NCBI RefSeq assembly: GCF_051433195.1
Contig: NZ_JBHMFT010000001.1
Coordinates: forward strand, 62,001-126,000
Source of the DNA: Falsiroseomonas sp051433195
GTDB taxonomy: Bacteria > Pseudomonadota > Alphaproteobacteria > Acetobacterales > Acetobacteraceae
Reading direction: 5' to 3'
Length of the DNA stretch: 64,000 nt
In this document: piece by piece, positions 54,614 through 63,594 of the stretch
Layout of the letters: the number at the start of each line of letters is the position of its first letter
Position numbering within the stretch: the stretch's first letter is position 1
The notes under the pieces: generated by a model
What the model saw: only the letters and a program-made list of their open reading frames with translations
What the model was told of the DNA's origin: nothing
Database searches by the model: none
Made by a program: the position numbers and the translations under genes

Positions 54614-57321
54614 CGAAAAACCCCCTCCGCCGCCTGCCGCGCCAACGTCTGGCCGCGAGGGCCGCGCTGGGGTGGGAACGTGTGTGGCCGGCGCTGTGGC
54701 CGCCGCTTGGCGTGCTGGGCGTCTTCCTGCTGGTGGCGCTGCTCGGCCTGCCGCTGCTGCTGCCGCCCTGGGCAAGGCCGGTGCTGAGCCTCGTCTTCCT
54801 GGCCGGCATCGCGGTCGCCGGCTGGCGCGGCTTCCGGCGCCTTTCGGTGCCGGGGCGGGACGAGGGGGATCGCCGCCTCGAATCCGCCTCCGGCCTCGCC
54901 CACCGGCCGCTCGCCGCGCTGGCGGACCGCCCGGCCGGCAACGACCCGATGGCGCTGGCAGTGTGGGAGGCGCATCGTCGCCGCGCCGCCGCCTCCATCC
55001 GCCAGCTGCGCGTCGGCCTGCCGCGGCCGGGCCTGGCGCGGCGCGACCCGATCGCCCTGCGCGCCGGCCTCGGCCTGGCGCTGTTTGCCGCCCTGGTCAT
55101 CGCCGGGCCGGAGGCGCCGGAGCGGCTGCGCCGCGCCCTGGTGCCGGATTTCGGCCTCGCCACCGCCGCGCCGGCGCTGCGGCTGGAGGCCTGGGTGACG
55201 CCGCCCGGCTATACCGGCGCCGCGCCGATCTTCCTCGATGCCGCCGGCGGCGACCTGGCGGTGCCGCAGGGCAGCCGGTTGCAGGTGGCGCTCTCGGGGG
55301 GCACCGGCGGCACGCCCGATTTGGTCATCGGCAGCGCCGCCACGCCGTTCCGCGCGCTCGATGCCCGGTCCTGGTCGGCCGAGGCGCAGCTCGACCACGG
55401 CGCGCGGCTGGTGATCCGCCGCGACGGGTTCGAGGTGGCGGGCTGGACCCTGACGGTGCAGGCGGACCAGCCGCCCACCGCGCAATTTACCGACCCACCG
55501 GCGCGCGCCGCCCGCGGCCTCGGCCTGCGGCTGCCCTGGCGCGCCGGGGATGACTGGGGCGTGGCGCATCTGGAGGCGCAGTTCCGCCTGGTCGCCCGGC
55601 CGCAGGCGCCGGCGCACACGCTGGACATCAACCTGCCCGGCGCACAGCCCCGGGAGGCCACCGGCAATGCCGGCCCCGACCTGTCCGCCCACCCCTGGGC
55701 GGGACTTGAGGTGCAGGTCCAGTTGATGGCCCGCGACGGCGCGGGGCAGGAGGGCCGGTCGGAGGCCGCGACCCTGACGCTGCCCGAACGCGCCTTCGCC
55801 CACCCGGTGGCCCAGGCGCTGATCGCGCTGCGCAAGTCGCTGTCGCTCGACCCGACCAGGCGGCGCGAGGCGCAGATCGAACTCGACCGCCTGGCGAACG
55901 CGCCGGAGGCCTTCGAGCACGACACCACCACCTTCCTGTCGCTGCGCAGCGCCCGCCACCGCCTGGCCCGCGACCGCCGCGGCGAGGCGGTGGCGGAGGC
56001 GCAGGAGACAATGTGGGAGACCGCCCTGGCCCTGGAGGAAGGCCGCGCCGACCGCACCGCCCGCGCCCTGGCACAGGCCATCGAGGAACTGCGCGAGCAG
56101 CTCGAACAGGCGATGCGGGAGCAGCAGGAGAACCGCGAGGCAACCCCGCCCCAGGAGAACCGCGAGCAGGGCCAGGAGCAGAACCAGCAGCCGCCCCAAG
56201 ATCAACAACAGGACCAGCAGCAGGACCGGCAGCGCGCCGAGCAGACCGAGCAGCAGCGCCAGGAAACCGACCGCCGCATCCAGGAACTGCGCGACGCCAT
56301 CCGCCGCCACCTGGAAGCGCTGGCGGAACGCCTGCAGCAGGAAAACGCGGAGTCGATGCCGACCGACCCGCAGAACCGCCTGATGGACCGCCGCGACCTG
56401 GACCGCCGGACGGATCGGATGCGCGAGGCCAATCGCCAGGACCGCCCGCAGGACGCCGAGCGCGAGCTGGCCGAGCTGGAGGAGATGCTGCGCGCGCTGG
56501 AGGAAGGCCGCACCCCACGCTCCGAGGCCCAGGAGCGCCAGCGCCAGCAGCGCGAGCGCGGCGAGCGGCAGATGGGCGTGGTGCAGGACATGGTCCGCCG
56601 CCAGACCCAGATGCTGGACAGCGGCCACCGCCGTGCGGAGGCCGAGGCCGAGCAGCGGGAGGCCGATCGCCGCGCCCAGCAATTGCAGAACCGCGCCCCC
56701 TGGTCCCGCCCCGCACCCCAGCAGGACCAGCAGCAGGAGCGCCGCAGCGCGACGGAGGCGGAGGCGCTGCGCGAGGCCCAGAACGAGGCGCGCATCCAGC
56801 GCGCCCTGCGCCGGGCACTCGGCGAGGTGATGCAGCAGTTCGGGGATCTCACCGGCGAGATCCCCGCCCCGCTCGGCCGCGCCGACCAGGCGATGCGGGA
56901 GGCGCAGGAGGCGCTGGGGCAGGGCGGCGACGCCCGCACCCCGCAGCAGACCGCGATCCGGGAGTTGCAGGAAGGCGGCCGCCAGATGGCGCAGCAGATG
57001 CAGCGCCAGTTCGGCCAGGGCGAGCCGGGCGAGGGCGAGGAAGGCGAGGGCGAGGGCGAAGGCCAGGGCCCGATGATGGGGCAAGGCCAGGGCGAGGGCT
57101 CCGACCAGGCGCAGGGCCAGGGCCAGGGCCGCGACCCCCTCGGCCGCCGCACCCGCGAAGCCCCCGGCGCGCAGGACAATGGCAGCGACACCCGCGTGCC
57201 GGACGAGGCCGAGTTGCTCCGCACCCGCCGCATCCAGGAAGAACTGCGCAAGCGCGGTGCCGAACGGACCCGGCCGCAGGAGGAACTGGACTACATCGAC
57301 CGGCTGCTCCGGCGCTTCTGA
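54610..57321 (+). CDS. DUF4175 (TIGR02302) large membrane-anchored coiled-coil protein
   Basis: 903 residues. Two or three N-terminal hydrophobic segments (about 30-75 and 150-165) precede a beta-rich part. From ~400 a long Glu/Gln/Arg-rich helical region contains QQPPQDQQQDQQQ and ends in GQGEPGEGEEGEGEGEGQ-type low complexity. The family is widespread in alphaproteobacteria downstream of lysA, with no established function. The ATGA overlap with lysA indicates co-translation. The C-terminal PDEAELLRTRRIQEELRKR and LDYIDRLLRRF are the best conserved parts. Confidence 0.88.
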   Translation: MTKNPLRRLPRQRLAARAALGWERVWPALWPPLGVLGVFLLVALLGLPLLLPPWARPVLSLVFLAGIAVAGWRGFRRLSVPGRDEGDRRLESASGLAHRPLAALADRPAGNDPMALAVWEAHRRRAAASIRQLRVGLPRPGLARRDPIALRAGLGLALFAALVIAGPEAPERLRRALVPDFGLATAAPALRLEAWVTPPGYTGAAPIFLDAAGGDLAVPQGSRLQVALSGGTGGTPDLVIGSAATPFRALDARSWSAEAQLDHGARLVIRRDGFEVAGWTLTVQADQPPTAQFTDPPARAARGLGLRLPWRAGDDWGVAHLEAQFRLVARPQAPAHTLDINLPGAQPREATGNAGPDLSAHPWAGLEVQVQLMARDGAGQEGRSEAATLTLPERAFAHPVAQALIALRKSLSLDPTRRREAQIELDRLANAPEAFEHDTTTFLSLRSARHRLARDRRGEAVAEAQETMWETALALEEGRADRTARALAQAIEELREQLEQAMREQQENREATPPQENREQGQEQNQQPPQDQQQDQQQDRQRAEQTEQQRQETDRRIQELRDAIRRHLEALAERLQQENAESMPTDPQNRLMDRRDLDRRTDRMREANRQDRPQDAERELAELEEMLRALEEGRTPRSEAQERQRQQRERGERQMGVVQDMVRRQTQMLDSGHRRAEAEAEQREADRRAQQLQNRAPWSRPAPQQDQQQERRSATEAEALREAQNEARIQRALRRALGEVMQQFGDLTGEIPAPLGRADQAMREAQEALGQGGDARTPQQTAIRELQEGGRQMAQQMQRQFGQGEPGEGEEGEGEGEGQGPMMGQGQGEGSDQAQGQGQGRDPLGRRTREAPGAQDNGSDTRVPDEAELLRTRRIQEELRKRGAERTRPQEELDYIDRLLRRF

Positions 57322-57388
57322 TGGCGCTGGCGCCCCCTACCCAGGCGCGCCACGAGGTCTAGGCTGTGCGGCCAGGAGGACTTGCCGC

Positions 57389-58222
57389 ATGGACTTCACC
57401 GCCCCGCCGCGCCAGCGCCAGATGCTGGACCGCCCGGATTGCCGCATCGCCTATGAGGTCTCGGGCAGCGGCCCGCCCATCGTCTTCGCGCACGGCCTGG
57501 GCGGCTGCTACATGTCCTGGTGGCAGCAGGTCGCGCATTTCGCTCCACGCCACACCTGCGTCAGCTTCTCCCACCGCGGCTTCTTCCCCTCCACCGCGCC
57601 GGAGGGCGGGCCGGACCCACGGGAATACGCGAACGACCTGGCGGCGCTGGTGGACCATCTCGGGCTCGGCGACATCACGCTGGTCTGCCAGTCCATGGGC
57701 GGCTGGACCGGGGTGGAATACGCGCTGATGCTGCCCGGCCGGGTGCGCCGCCTGGTGCTGGCGGCGACCACCGGCTCGCTCGACCCGCGGCAGATGCGGG
57801 AGCCGGAGCGCGGGCGGCTGGCCGGCTGGGCGCGCGATGCGGCGGAGGCGCGGGCGGCCATGCTCGGCCGCAACATCCTGCCCGCCTGTGGACCGGCGAT
57901 GGCGGAGGCGCAGCCGGCCCTGCACCACCTGTATGCGCAGATGGACAAGCTCACCACCGGCTTCGACAAGGAAGCGGTGCGCGCCCGCATGGGCGAGATG
58001 CGCCGCCGCCCGCCGGCGGACCTTGCCGCCGCCGGCTGCCCGGTGCTTTTCATCGCGGGCGGCCGCGACCAGGTGATCGCGCCCTTCGCGGCGGAGGCGA
58101 TGGCCCCCGAGATCCCTGGCTCCCGCGTCGCCACCATCCCGGCGGCCGGCCATTCCGCCTATTTCGAACACGCCGCGACCTTCAACGCGCTGGTCGAGGC
58201 CTTCCTGGCGGAGCCCCAATAA
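57389..58222 (+). CDS. Alpha/beta hydrolase
   Basis: 277 residues from the ATG at 57389. It has IVFAHGLGGCYMSW, SHRGFFPS and the nucleophile elbow CQSMGGW, in which the Ser is present but the first Gly of GxSxG is Cys. The acid and His are in GGRDQVI and PAAGHSAYFE. It is probably an esterase, lactonase or C-C bond hydrolase. Four bases separate its stop from the convergent Bug gene. Confidence 0.9.
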   Translation: MDFTAPPRQRQMLDRPDCRIAYEVSGSGPPIVFAHGLGGCYMSWWQQVAHFAPRHTCVSFSHRGFFPSTAPEGGPDPREYANDLAALVDHLGLGDITLVCQSMGGWTGVEYALMLPGRVRRLVLAATTGSLDPRQMREPERGRLAGWARDAAEARAAMLGRNILPACGPAMAEAQPALHHLYAQMDKLTTGFDKEAVRARMGEMRRRPPADLAAAGCPVLFIAGGRDQVIAPFAAEAMAPEIPGSRVATIPAAGHSAYFEHAATFNALVEAFLAEPQ

Positions 58223-58226
58223 CGCC

Positions 58227-59192
58227 TCAGTTGCGCGGGATGTTCGCCGCCGCCACCACCGGCCGCCACACCCGCGCGAAATCCGCCACCACGGCCTGGA
58301 AGCCCGCGGCGTCCAAAGGTGTCGCGGGCGGATACAGCCCCGCCGCCTCCAGCCGCACCGCCGTCTCCGGCAGGGCGACGATGCGGTTCACGGCGGCATT
58401 CACCTGCGCCACGAAGGCCGGCGGCAGGCCGTGCGGGCCGGAGATGCCGGTCCAGCTCGTCGCCGTCAGCCCGGGGAAGCCGAGCGCCGCATAGGTCGGC
58501 ACGCCCGGCAGCGGCGCGAAGCCCTGCGCGGAGGACACCGCCAGGACCCGCGCCTGGCCGCCCGAGATCGCCCCGGTGGTGCCGGCCAGCGGCGTCAGCA
58601 GGCTGTCCACCGTGCCGCCGATCAGGTCCTGCAGGGCCGGGCCGGTGCCCCGATAGGGCACATGCACCAGCCGCCCGCCCGCCGCCTGGGCCAGCGCCTC
58701 CCCCTGCAGGTGTTGCAGCGATCCGACGCCGGTCGAGGCGAAGCTCAGCCCGCCGCTGCGGGCGCGCGCCGCCGCCAGGAACTCCGGCAGCGTGGCGAAG
58801 GGGCTGGCCATCGGCACCAGCAGCACCGTCGGCGTTTCCGCCACCATGGCGATGTGGGTGAAGTCGCGGTCGCTGTCATAGGGCGGGCTCGCCGCCACCA
58901 GCGGCACCGTCCCGTGCGGGGAGGTGTTGGAGATGCCGAGCGTGTTGCCATCCGCCGCCGCGCGCGCCATCGCCTCCGCCCCCAGCATCCCGCCGGCGCC
59001 TGGCCGGTTCTCGATGACGATGGTCCGCCCGAGGGCGGCGGCCAGCGGTGGCGCCACGATGCGCGCCGTGACGTCGGAGGCGCCGCCGGGGGCGAAGGGC
59101 ACGATCAGGCGGATCGGCGGGCCATTCTGCCCCCCGGTCTGCCCCAATGCGAGGCCGGGGATGAGCAGGAACAGGGCAATCAGGCGGCGCAT
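58227..59192 (-). CDS. Bug/TctC-family receptor
   Basis: 321 residues from the ATG at 59192. The signal peptide is MRRLIALFLLIPGLALGQ. Family marks are IRLIVPFAPGGASDVTARI, VIENRPGAGG, HVPYRGTGPALQDL and SGPHGLPP. It is the fourth Bug receptor of the window, and again there are no transporter genes beside it. It is divergent from thrC with an 88-base spacer. Confidence 0.9.
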   Translation of the reverse strand: MRRLIALFLLIPGLALGQTGGQNGPPIRLIVPFAPGGASDVTARIVAPPLAAALGRTIVIENRPGAGGMLGAEAMARAAADGNTLGISNTSPHGTVPLVAASPPYDSDRDFTHIAMVAETPTVLLVPMASPFATLPEFLAAARARSGGLSFASTGVGSLQHLQGEALAQAAGGRLVHVPYRGTGPALQDLIGGTVDSLLTPLAGTTGAISGGQARVLAVSSAQGFAPLPGVPTYAALGFPGLTATSWTGISGPHGLPPAFVAQVNAAVNRIVALPETAVRLEAAGLYPPATPLDAAGFQAVVADFARVWRPVVAAANIPRN

Positions 59193-59280
59193 GCAACGAA
59201 TCCCTCGATGACCGCCGCCTGCGCTGCAACCGCCGTGCCGCCCCTCGCCGCCGCCGGCCCGGCGGGCTAGTCTCGGCAAC

Positions 59281-60684
59281 ATGCGCTACATCTCCACACG
59301 CGGCGCCGCCGCCCCCCGCGATTTCGAAGGCGTCCTGCTGGCCGGCCTCGCCGAGGATGGCGGGCTGTTCGTGCCGGAGGCCTGGCCGGTGCTGACCAGC
59401 GCCGAATGGCGCGGCCTGCGCGGCCTGCCCTATGCGGACCTGGCCGCCCACATCGTCGCGAAGTTCACCGGCGGGCAGCCGGGGGAGGCGACGCTGCGGA
59501 CCATGTTCCGCCAGGCCTATGCCAGCTTCGACCATCCGGCCGTGGCGCCGCTGGTGCAGCTCGACAGCCGGATGTTCGCGCTGGAGCTGTTCCACGGCCC
59601 GACGCTGGCCTTCAAGGACATGGCGATGCAGGCCCTGGGCCCGCTGTTCGACCATGTGCTGGCGCGGCGCGGCGAACGGGTCACCATCGTCGGCGCCACC
59701 TCCGGCGATACCGGCTCCGCCGCCATCGAGGCCTGCCGGGACCGTGCGTCCATCGACATCGTGATCCTGCACCCGGAAGGCCGCACCAGCCCGGTGCAGC
59801 GGCGGCAGATGACCACGGTGCTGGCGTCGAACGTCGCGAACCTGGCGGTGGAGGGGTCCTTCGACGACTGCCAGGACCTGGTGAAGGCGATGTTCGCCGA
59901 TGCGCCGTTCCGCCGGGATATGCATCTGTCGGCGGTCAATTCCATCAACTGGGCGCGGATCGCGCTGCAAATCCCCTACTACGTCGCCTCCGCCCTGGCG
60001 CTCGGCGCGCCGGACCGGGAGGTGGCATTTAGCGTCCCCACCGGCAATTTCGGCAACGTGCTGGCGGCCTGGGCGGCGCGGCGCATGGGGCTGCCGATCG
60101 CGCAGCTGCTGATCGGCTCCAACCGCAACGACATCCTGACCCGCTTCCTGTCGGGCAACGACATGACGATGCGGGCGGTCGAGCCCTCCTTCTCGCCCTC
60201 CATGGACATCCAGGTGTCCTCCAACTTCGAGCGCCTGCTGTTCGAACTGCTGCACCGCGACCCGGCCGCCACGGCCGCCACCATGCAGCGCTTCCGGGCC
60301 GAGGGCCGCATGCCGGTGCCCGACGCCGCCTGGCGCAGCGCCTGCCAGATTTTTCGCGGATTCGCGCTGGACGATGCCGGGACGCTCGCCGAGATCCGGC
60401 GGCTGCATGGGCAGGGCTACCTGGCCGATCCGCACACGGCCATCGGCACGGCGGCGGCCATGGCGAGCCCGCCCTCCGACCCGGCCATCCCGATCGTCGT
60501 CGCCGCCACCGCGCATCCCGCGAAGTTCCCGGATGCGGTGCGGGAGGCGACCGGAATCGAGGCCCCTCTGCCTTCGCGCCTCGCCGACCTATATGAGCGT
60601 CCCGAACGCTTTTCGCGCCTGCCCGCGGACCTCGGTGCGATCGAGGCCTTCGTGCGCGCCCACACGCTCCGCAACGCCGCGTAA
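59281..60684 (+). CDS. thrC: Threonine synthase
   Basis: 467 residues, the length of the proteobacterial type. MRYISTRGAAAPRDFEGVLL at the N-terminus is the family start. The PLP lysine is in TLAFKDMAMQ, and the phosphate-binding loop is GATSGDTGSAAI. SVPTGNFGNVLAA and SNFERLLFEL follow. It converts O-phosphohomoserine to threonine. It is followed after 35 bases by the M16 peptidase gene, a common alphaproteobacterial neighbour. Confidence 0.96.
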   Translation: MRYISTRGAAAPRDFEGVLLAGLAEDGGLFVPEAWPVLTSAEWRGLRGLPYADLAAHIVAKFTGGQPGEATLRTMFRQAYASFDHPAVAPLVQLDSRMFALELFHGPTLAFKDMAMQALGPLFDHVLARRGERVTIVGATSGDTGSAAIEACRDRASIDIVILHPEGRTSPVQRRQMTTVLASNVANLAVEGSFDDCQDLVKAMFADAPFRRDMHLSAVNSINWARIALQIPYYVASALALGAPDREVAFSVPTGNFGNVLAAWAARRMGLPIAQLLIGSNRNDILTRFLSGNDMTMRAVEPSFSPSMDIQVSSNFERLLFELLHRDPAATAATMQRFRAEGRMPVPDAAWRSACQIFRGFALDDAGTLAEIRRLHGQGYLADPHTAIGTAAAMASPPSDPAIPIVVAATAHPAKFPDAVREATGIEAPLPSRLADLYERPERFSRLPADLGAIEAFVRAHTLRNAA

Positions 60685-60719
60685 ACCCGGCGTCTCCTGA
60701 TGACTGGCGAAGGAAGACC

Positions 60720-61985
60720 ATGAACGACGCCATCCGCCTGACCCGGCTGCCCAGCGGCCTGACCGTGGTGTCCGAGAAGATGCCGCGGGTCGAGACCGTC
60801 TCCATAGGCGCCTATGTCGATGCCGGCACCCGGCATGAATCCGCTCCCGAGAACGGCGTTTCCCACTTCCTCGAACACATGGCCTTCAAGGGCACCGAAC
60901 GCCGCGACGCCGCCGCCATCGCGCGCGAGATCGAGAATGTCGGCGGCCACCTGAACGCCTACACGTCGCGGGAAAACACCGCCTTCTACGCCAAGATCCT
61001 GAAGGAGGATGTGGCCCTGGCCGCCGACATCATCGGCGACATCCTGTCCCACAGCACCTTCGTGCCGGAGGAGCTGGAGCGCGAGCGCGGCGTCATCCTG
61101 CAGGAGATCGGCCAGGCGAACGACACGCCGGACGACATCGTGTTCGACCATTTCCAGGCGACCGCCTACGGCACCCAGGCGATGGGCCGCCCGGTGCTGG
61201 GCACCGAGGACACCATCAAGGCGATGAGCCGGGAGGCGCTGGTCGGCTATATGCGCCGCCACTACGGCCCGACCCGCATGGTGGTTGCCGCCGCCGGCGC
61301 GCTGGAACACGAGGACCTGCTCGACCTCGCCCAGCGGCATTTTTCCGGATTGCCGACCTCGGCCGCCGCGGTGCCGGAACCGGCGCGCTACACCGGCGGC
61401 GAGTTCCGCGAGGAGCGTGACCTGGACCAGGTGCATCTCTGCCTCGGATTCCCCTCCGTCTCCTCGACGCACAGGCTGCACATGGCGACGCAGCTCCTGT
61501 CCACCCTGCTCGGCGGCGGCATGTCGTCGCGCCTGTTCCAGGAGATCCGGGAGAAGCGCGGGCTGGTCTATTCCATCTATTCCTTTGCTTCGCCCTTCGC
61601 GGACGGCGGCGTCTTCGCCGTCTACGCCGGGACGGGGGAGGACCAGGCGGAGGAATTGGTGCCCGTTGCGCTGGAGGAGTTGCGCCGCGTGCAGCATGAC
61701 GTGACGGAAGACGAACTGAACCGCGCCAAGGCGCAGTTGCGCGCCAGCCTGCTGATGAGCCTGGAATCCACCGGCAGCCGCTGCGAGCAGCTCGCCCGCC
61801 AGCTCCAGGTGCATGGCCGCATCATCCCGACCGAGGAAACCAAGGCCCGCATCGCCGCCGTCACCGTGGCCGATGTGCAGGAAGCGGCGGCCATGGCGTT
61901 CCGCGGTGCGCCGACGCTGGCGGCGCTCGGTCCGGCCGGCAAGGTGCCTGGCCTGCCTTCCATCGCGGAAAGGCTGGCGGCATGA
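60720..61985 (+). CDS. M16-family zinc peptidase (processing-peptidase-like)
   Basis: 421 residues. The inverted zinc motif HxxEH is HFLEH (H49, E52, H53), with the downstream Glu in ERERGVILQEI. The second domain includes LLGGGMSSRLFQEIREKRGLVYS. Single-chain bacterial M16B proteins of this size are related to mitochondrial processing peptidase beta and degrade or trim peptides. An ATGA overlap with the next gene couples it to a PmbA/TldD protein. Confidence 0.95.
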   Translation: MNDAIRLTRLPSGLTVVSEKMPRVETVSIGAYVDAGTRHESAPENGVSHFLEHMAFKGTERRDAAAIAREIENVGGHLNAYTSRENTAFYAKILKEDVALAADIIGDILSHSTFVPEELERERGVILQEIGQANDTPDDIVFDHFQATAYGTQAMGRPVLGTEDTIKAMSREALVGYMRRHYGPTRMVVAAAGALEHEDLLDLAQRHFSGLPTSAAAVPEPARYTGGEFREERDLDQVHLCLGFPSVSSTHRLHMATQLLSTLLGGGMSSRLFQEIREKRGLVYSIYSFASPFADGGVFAVYAGTGEDQAEELVPVALEELRRVQHDVTEDELNRAKAQLRASLLMSLESTGSRCEQLARQLQVHGRIIPTEETKARIAAVTVADVQEAAAMAFRGAPTLAALGPAGKVPGLPSIAERLAA

Positions 61986-63313
61986 GCGACGCGTCGCTGA
62001 TCGCGGAGCTCGTCGCCTGCGCGAAGCGTGCGGGCGCCGACAGCGCCGATGCGCTGCATGTGCAGAATGCCTCCCTGTCGGTCTCCCGCCGCCTCGGCAG
62101 GATCGAGCAGCTGGAGCGCTCCGAGGGCTTCGACATCGGGCTGCGCGTGTTCGTGGGCCGCCGCCAGGCTATCGTCTCGACCACCGCGGCCGACCCGGCC
62201 GGCTTCGCGGCGCTCGCGGAGCGTGCCGTGGCGATGGCGAAGGTGGTGCCGGAGGACCCCTTCGGCGGCCTCGCCGACCAGTTCGATCCGCCGCGCGACG
62301 GCGGCCCGCTGGACCTCGAAGACCCCACCGAGCCGACGGCCGAGGACCTGATCGCCCGCGCCGCGACAGCGGAGGAGGCGGCGCTGGCGGTGGCCGGCGT
62401 CACCAACAGCGAAGGCGCCGATGCCAGCTGGGGCCGTATCCGCATCACCCTCGCGACCAGCGCCGGCTTCCTCGGGCAATATGTCCGCACCTCGCACGGC
62501 CTGTCCTGCACCGCGCTGGCGGGGCAGGGGACGGCGATGGAGCGGGACTATGACTGGTCCTCCGTCGTGCATCTGTCGGATCTCGGCGATGCCGCGACCA
62601 TCGGGCGGCAGGCGGCGGAGCGTGCGGTGGCGCGGCTGAACCCGGTACGGGCGAAGACGGCGCGCATCCCGGTGGTGTTCGACCCGCGCGTGTCGTCCTC
62701 CCTGCTCGGGCACCTGCTGGGGGCCATCAACGGCGCCTCCGTGGCGCGCGGTACCTCTTTCCTCGCAGACAGTCTGGGCCAGCAGGCGCTGGCGAAGGGG
62801 CTGACGGTGCGGGACGACCCGACCCGCCGCCGCGGCCTGCGCTCCCGCCCCTTCGACGGGGAGGGCATGGCCGGCACGCCGCGTGCCATCGTCGAGGACG
62901 GCGTGCTGACGACCTGGATCCTGGATTGGCGCAGCGCGCGGCAACTGGGGATGGCCAGCACCGGCCATGCCAGCCGCGGCACCGGCGGCCCGCCCGGCCC
63001 GGCGGCGAGCAATCTGTGGCTGGAGCCGGGGACCCATACGCCAACCGACCTGATGTCCGACATCACCGAGGGGCTGTACGTGACGGACCTGATCGGCATG
63101 GGCATCAACGGCGTGACCGGCGACTACAGCCGCGGCGCCGCCGGCTTCATGATCCGCAACGGCACCCTGGCCGAGCCGGTGAGCGAGATCACCATCGCCG
63201 GCAACCTCCGCGACATCTTCCTGAACCTGACGGCGGCTAACGACCTGGAGTTTCGCCGTGGCACGGATGCGCCGACGATCCGGATCGAGGGGCTGACGCT
63301 CGCCGGCGCTTGA
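61982..63313 (+). CDS. pmbA: PmbA/TldD-family metallopeptidase-like protein
   Basis: 443 residues. PmbA pattern: an N-terminal domain with VSRRLGRIEQLERSEGFDIGLRVFVG, the PVVFDPRVSSSLLGHLLGAINGASVARGTSF segment in the middle, and NLWLEPGTHTP, GMGINGVTGDYSRGAAGFMI near the end. PmbA (TldE) partners with TldD in peptide degradation; TldE itself lacks the metal-binding HExxxH motif, as does this sequence. Coupled to the M16 gene, it suggests a peptide-processing unit. Confidence 0.93.
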   Translation: MSDASLIAELVACAKRAGADSADALHVQNASLSVSRRLGRIEQLERSEGFDIGLRVFVGRRQAIVSTTAADPAGFAALAERAVAMAKVVPEDPFGGLADQFDPPRDGGPLDLEDPTEPTAEDLIARAATAEEAALAVAGVTNSEGADASWGRIRITLATSAGFLGQYVRTSHGLSCTALAGQGTAMERDYDWSSVVHLSDLGDAATIGRQAAERAVARLNPVRAKTARIPVVFDPRVSSSLLGHLLGAINGASVARGTSFLADSLGQQALAKGLTVRDDPTRRRGLRSRPFDGEGMAGTPRAIVEDGVLTTWILDWRSARQLGMASTGHASRGTGGPPGPAASNLWLEPGTHTPTDLMSDITEGLYVTDLIGMGINGVTGDYSRGAAGFMIRNGTLAEPVSEITIAGNLRDIFLNLTAANDLEFRRGTDAPTIRIEGLTLAGA

Positions 63314-63345
63314 AGTCCGTGCGGGGCGAAGCCTAGTCTCGCCCT

Positions 63346-63594
63346 ATGGACGGCACCATCGAAGCACGCCCCGAGCTTTCAGACCTGCTGGACCGCGTCC
63401 GGCGGGGGGAGACGCTGACGATTACCGAGGGTGGCCGTCCGGTTGCGACGCTGGCGCCGGCGGAATTCAGCTTCGCGCTGGATTTGGACGCAGCGCGCCT
63501 CATCGTGCGGGACATCACGACGCTGCGCGACCAGATGAACCTGCGTGGCGTCCGCTGGGCCGACATCAAGGATGAGGGCAAGCGCGGCCTGTGA
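63346..63594 (+). CDS. Phd/YefM-like antitoxin
   Basis: 82 residues. An early region, LSDLLDRVRRGETLTITEGGRPVATLAP, is typical of Phd/YefM-type antitoxins, which use it for DNA binding and dimerisation. A C-terminal part without similarity would bind the toxin. The gene overlaps the PIN-domain toxin by GTGA, the usual toxin-antitoxin order. It would autoregulate the pair. Confidence 0.82.
   Translation: MDGTIEARPELSDLLDRVRRGETLTITEGGRPVATLAPAEFSFALDLDAARLIVRDITTLRDQMNLRGVRWADIKDEGKRGL

Noticed and set aside
52136..57084. Overlapping minus-strand frames of 879 and 865 codons opposite the TctC, lysA and DUF4175 genes
   Set aside because: Composition mirrors the plus-strand genes; the leucine-rich look of the second comes from reading Gln/Glu-rich codons in reverse.
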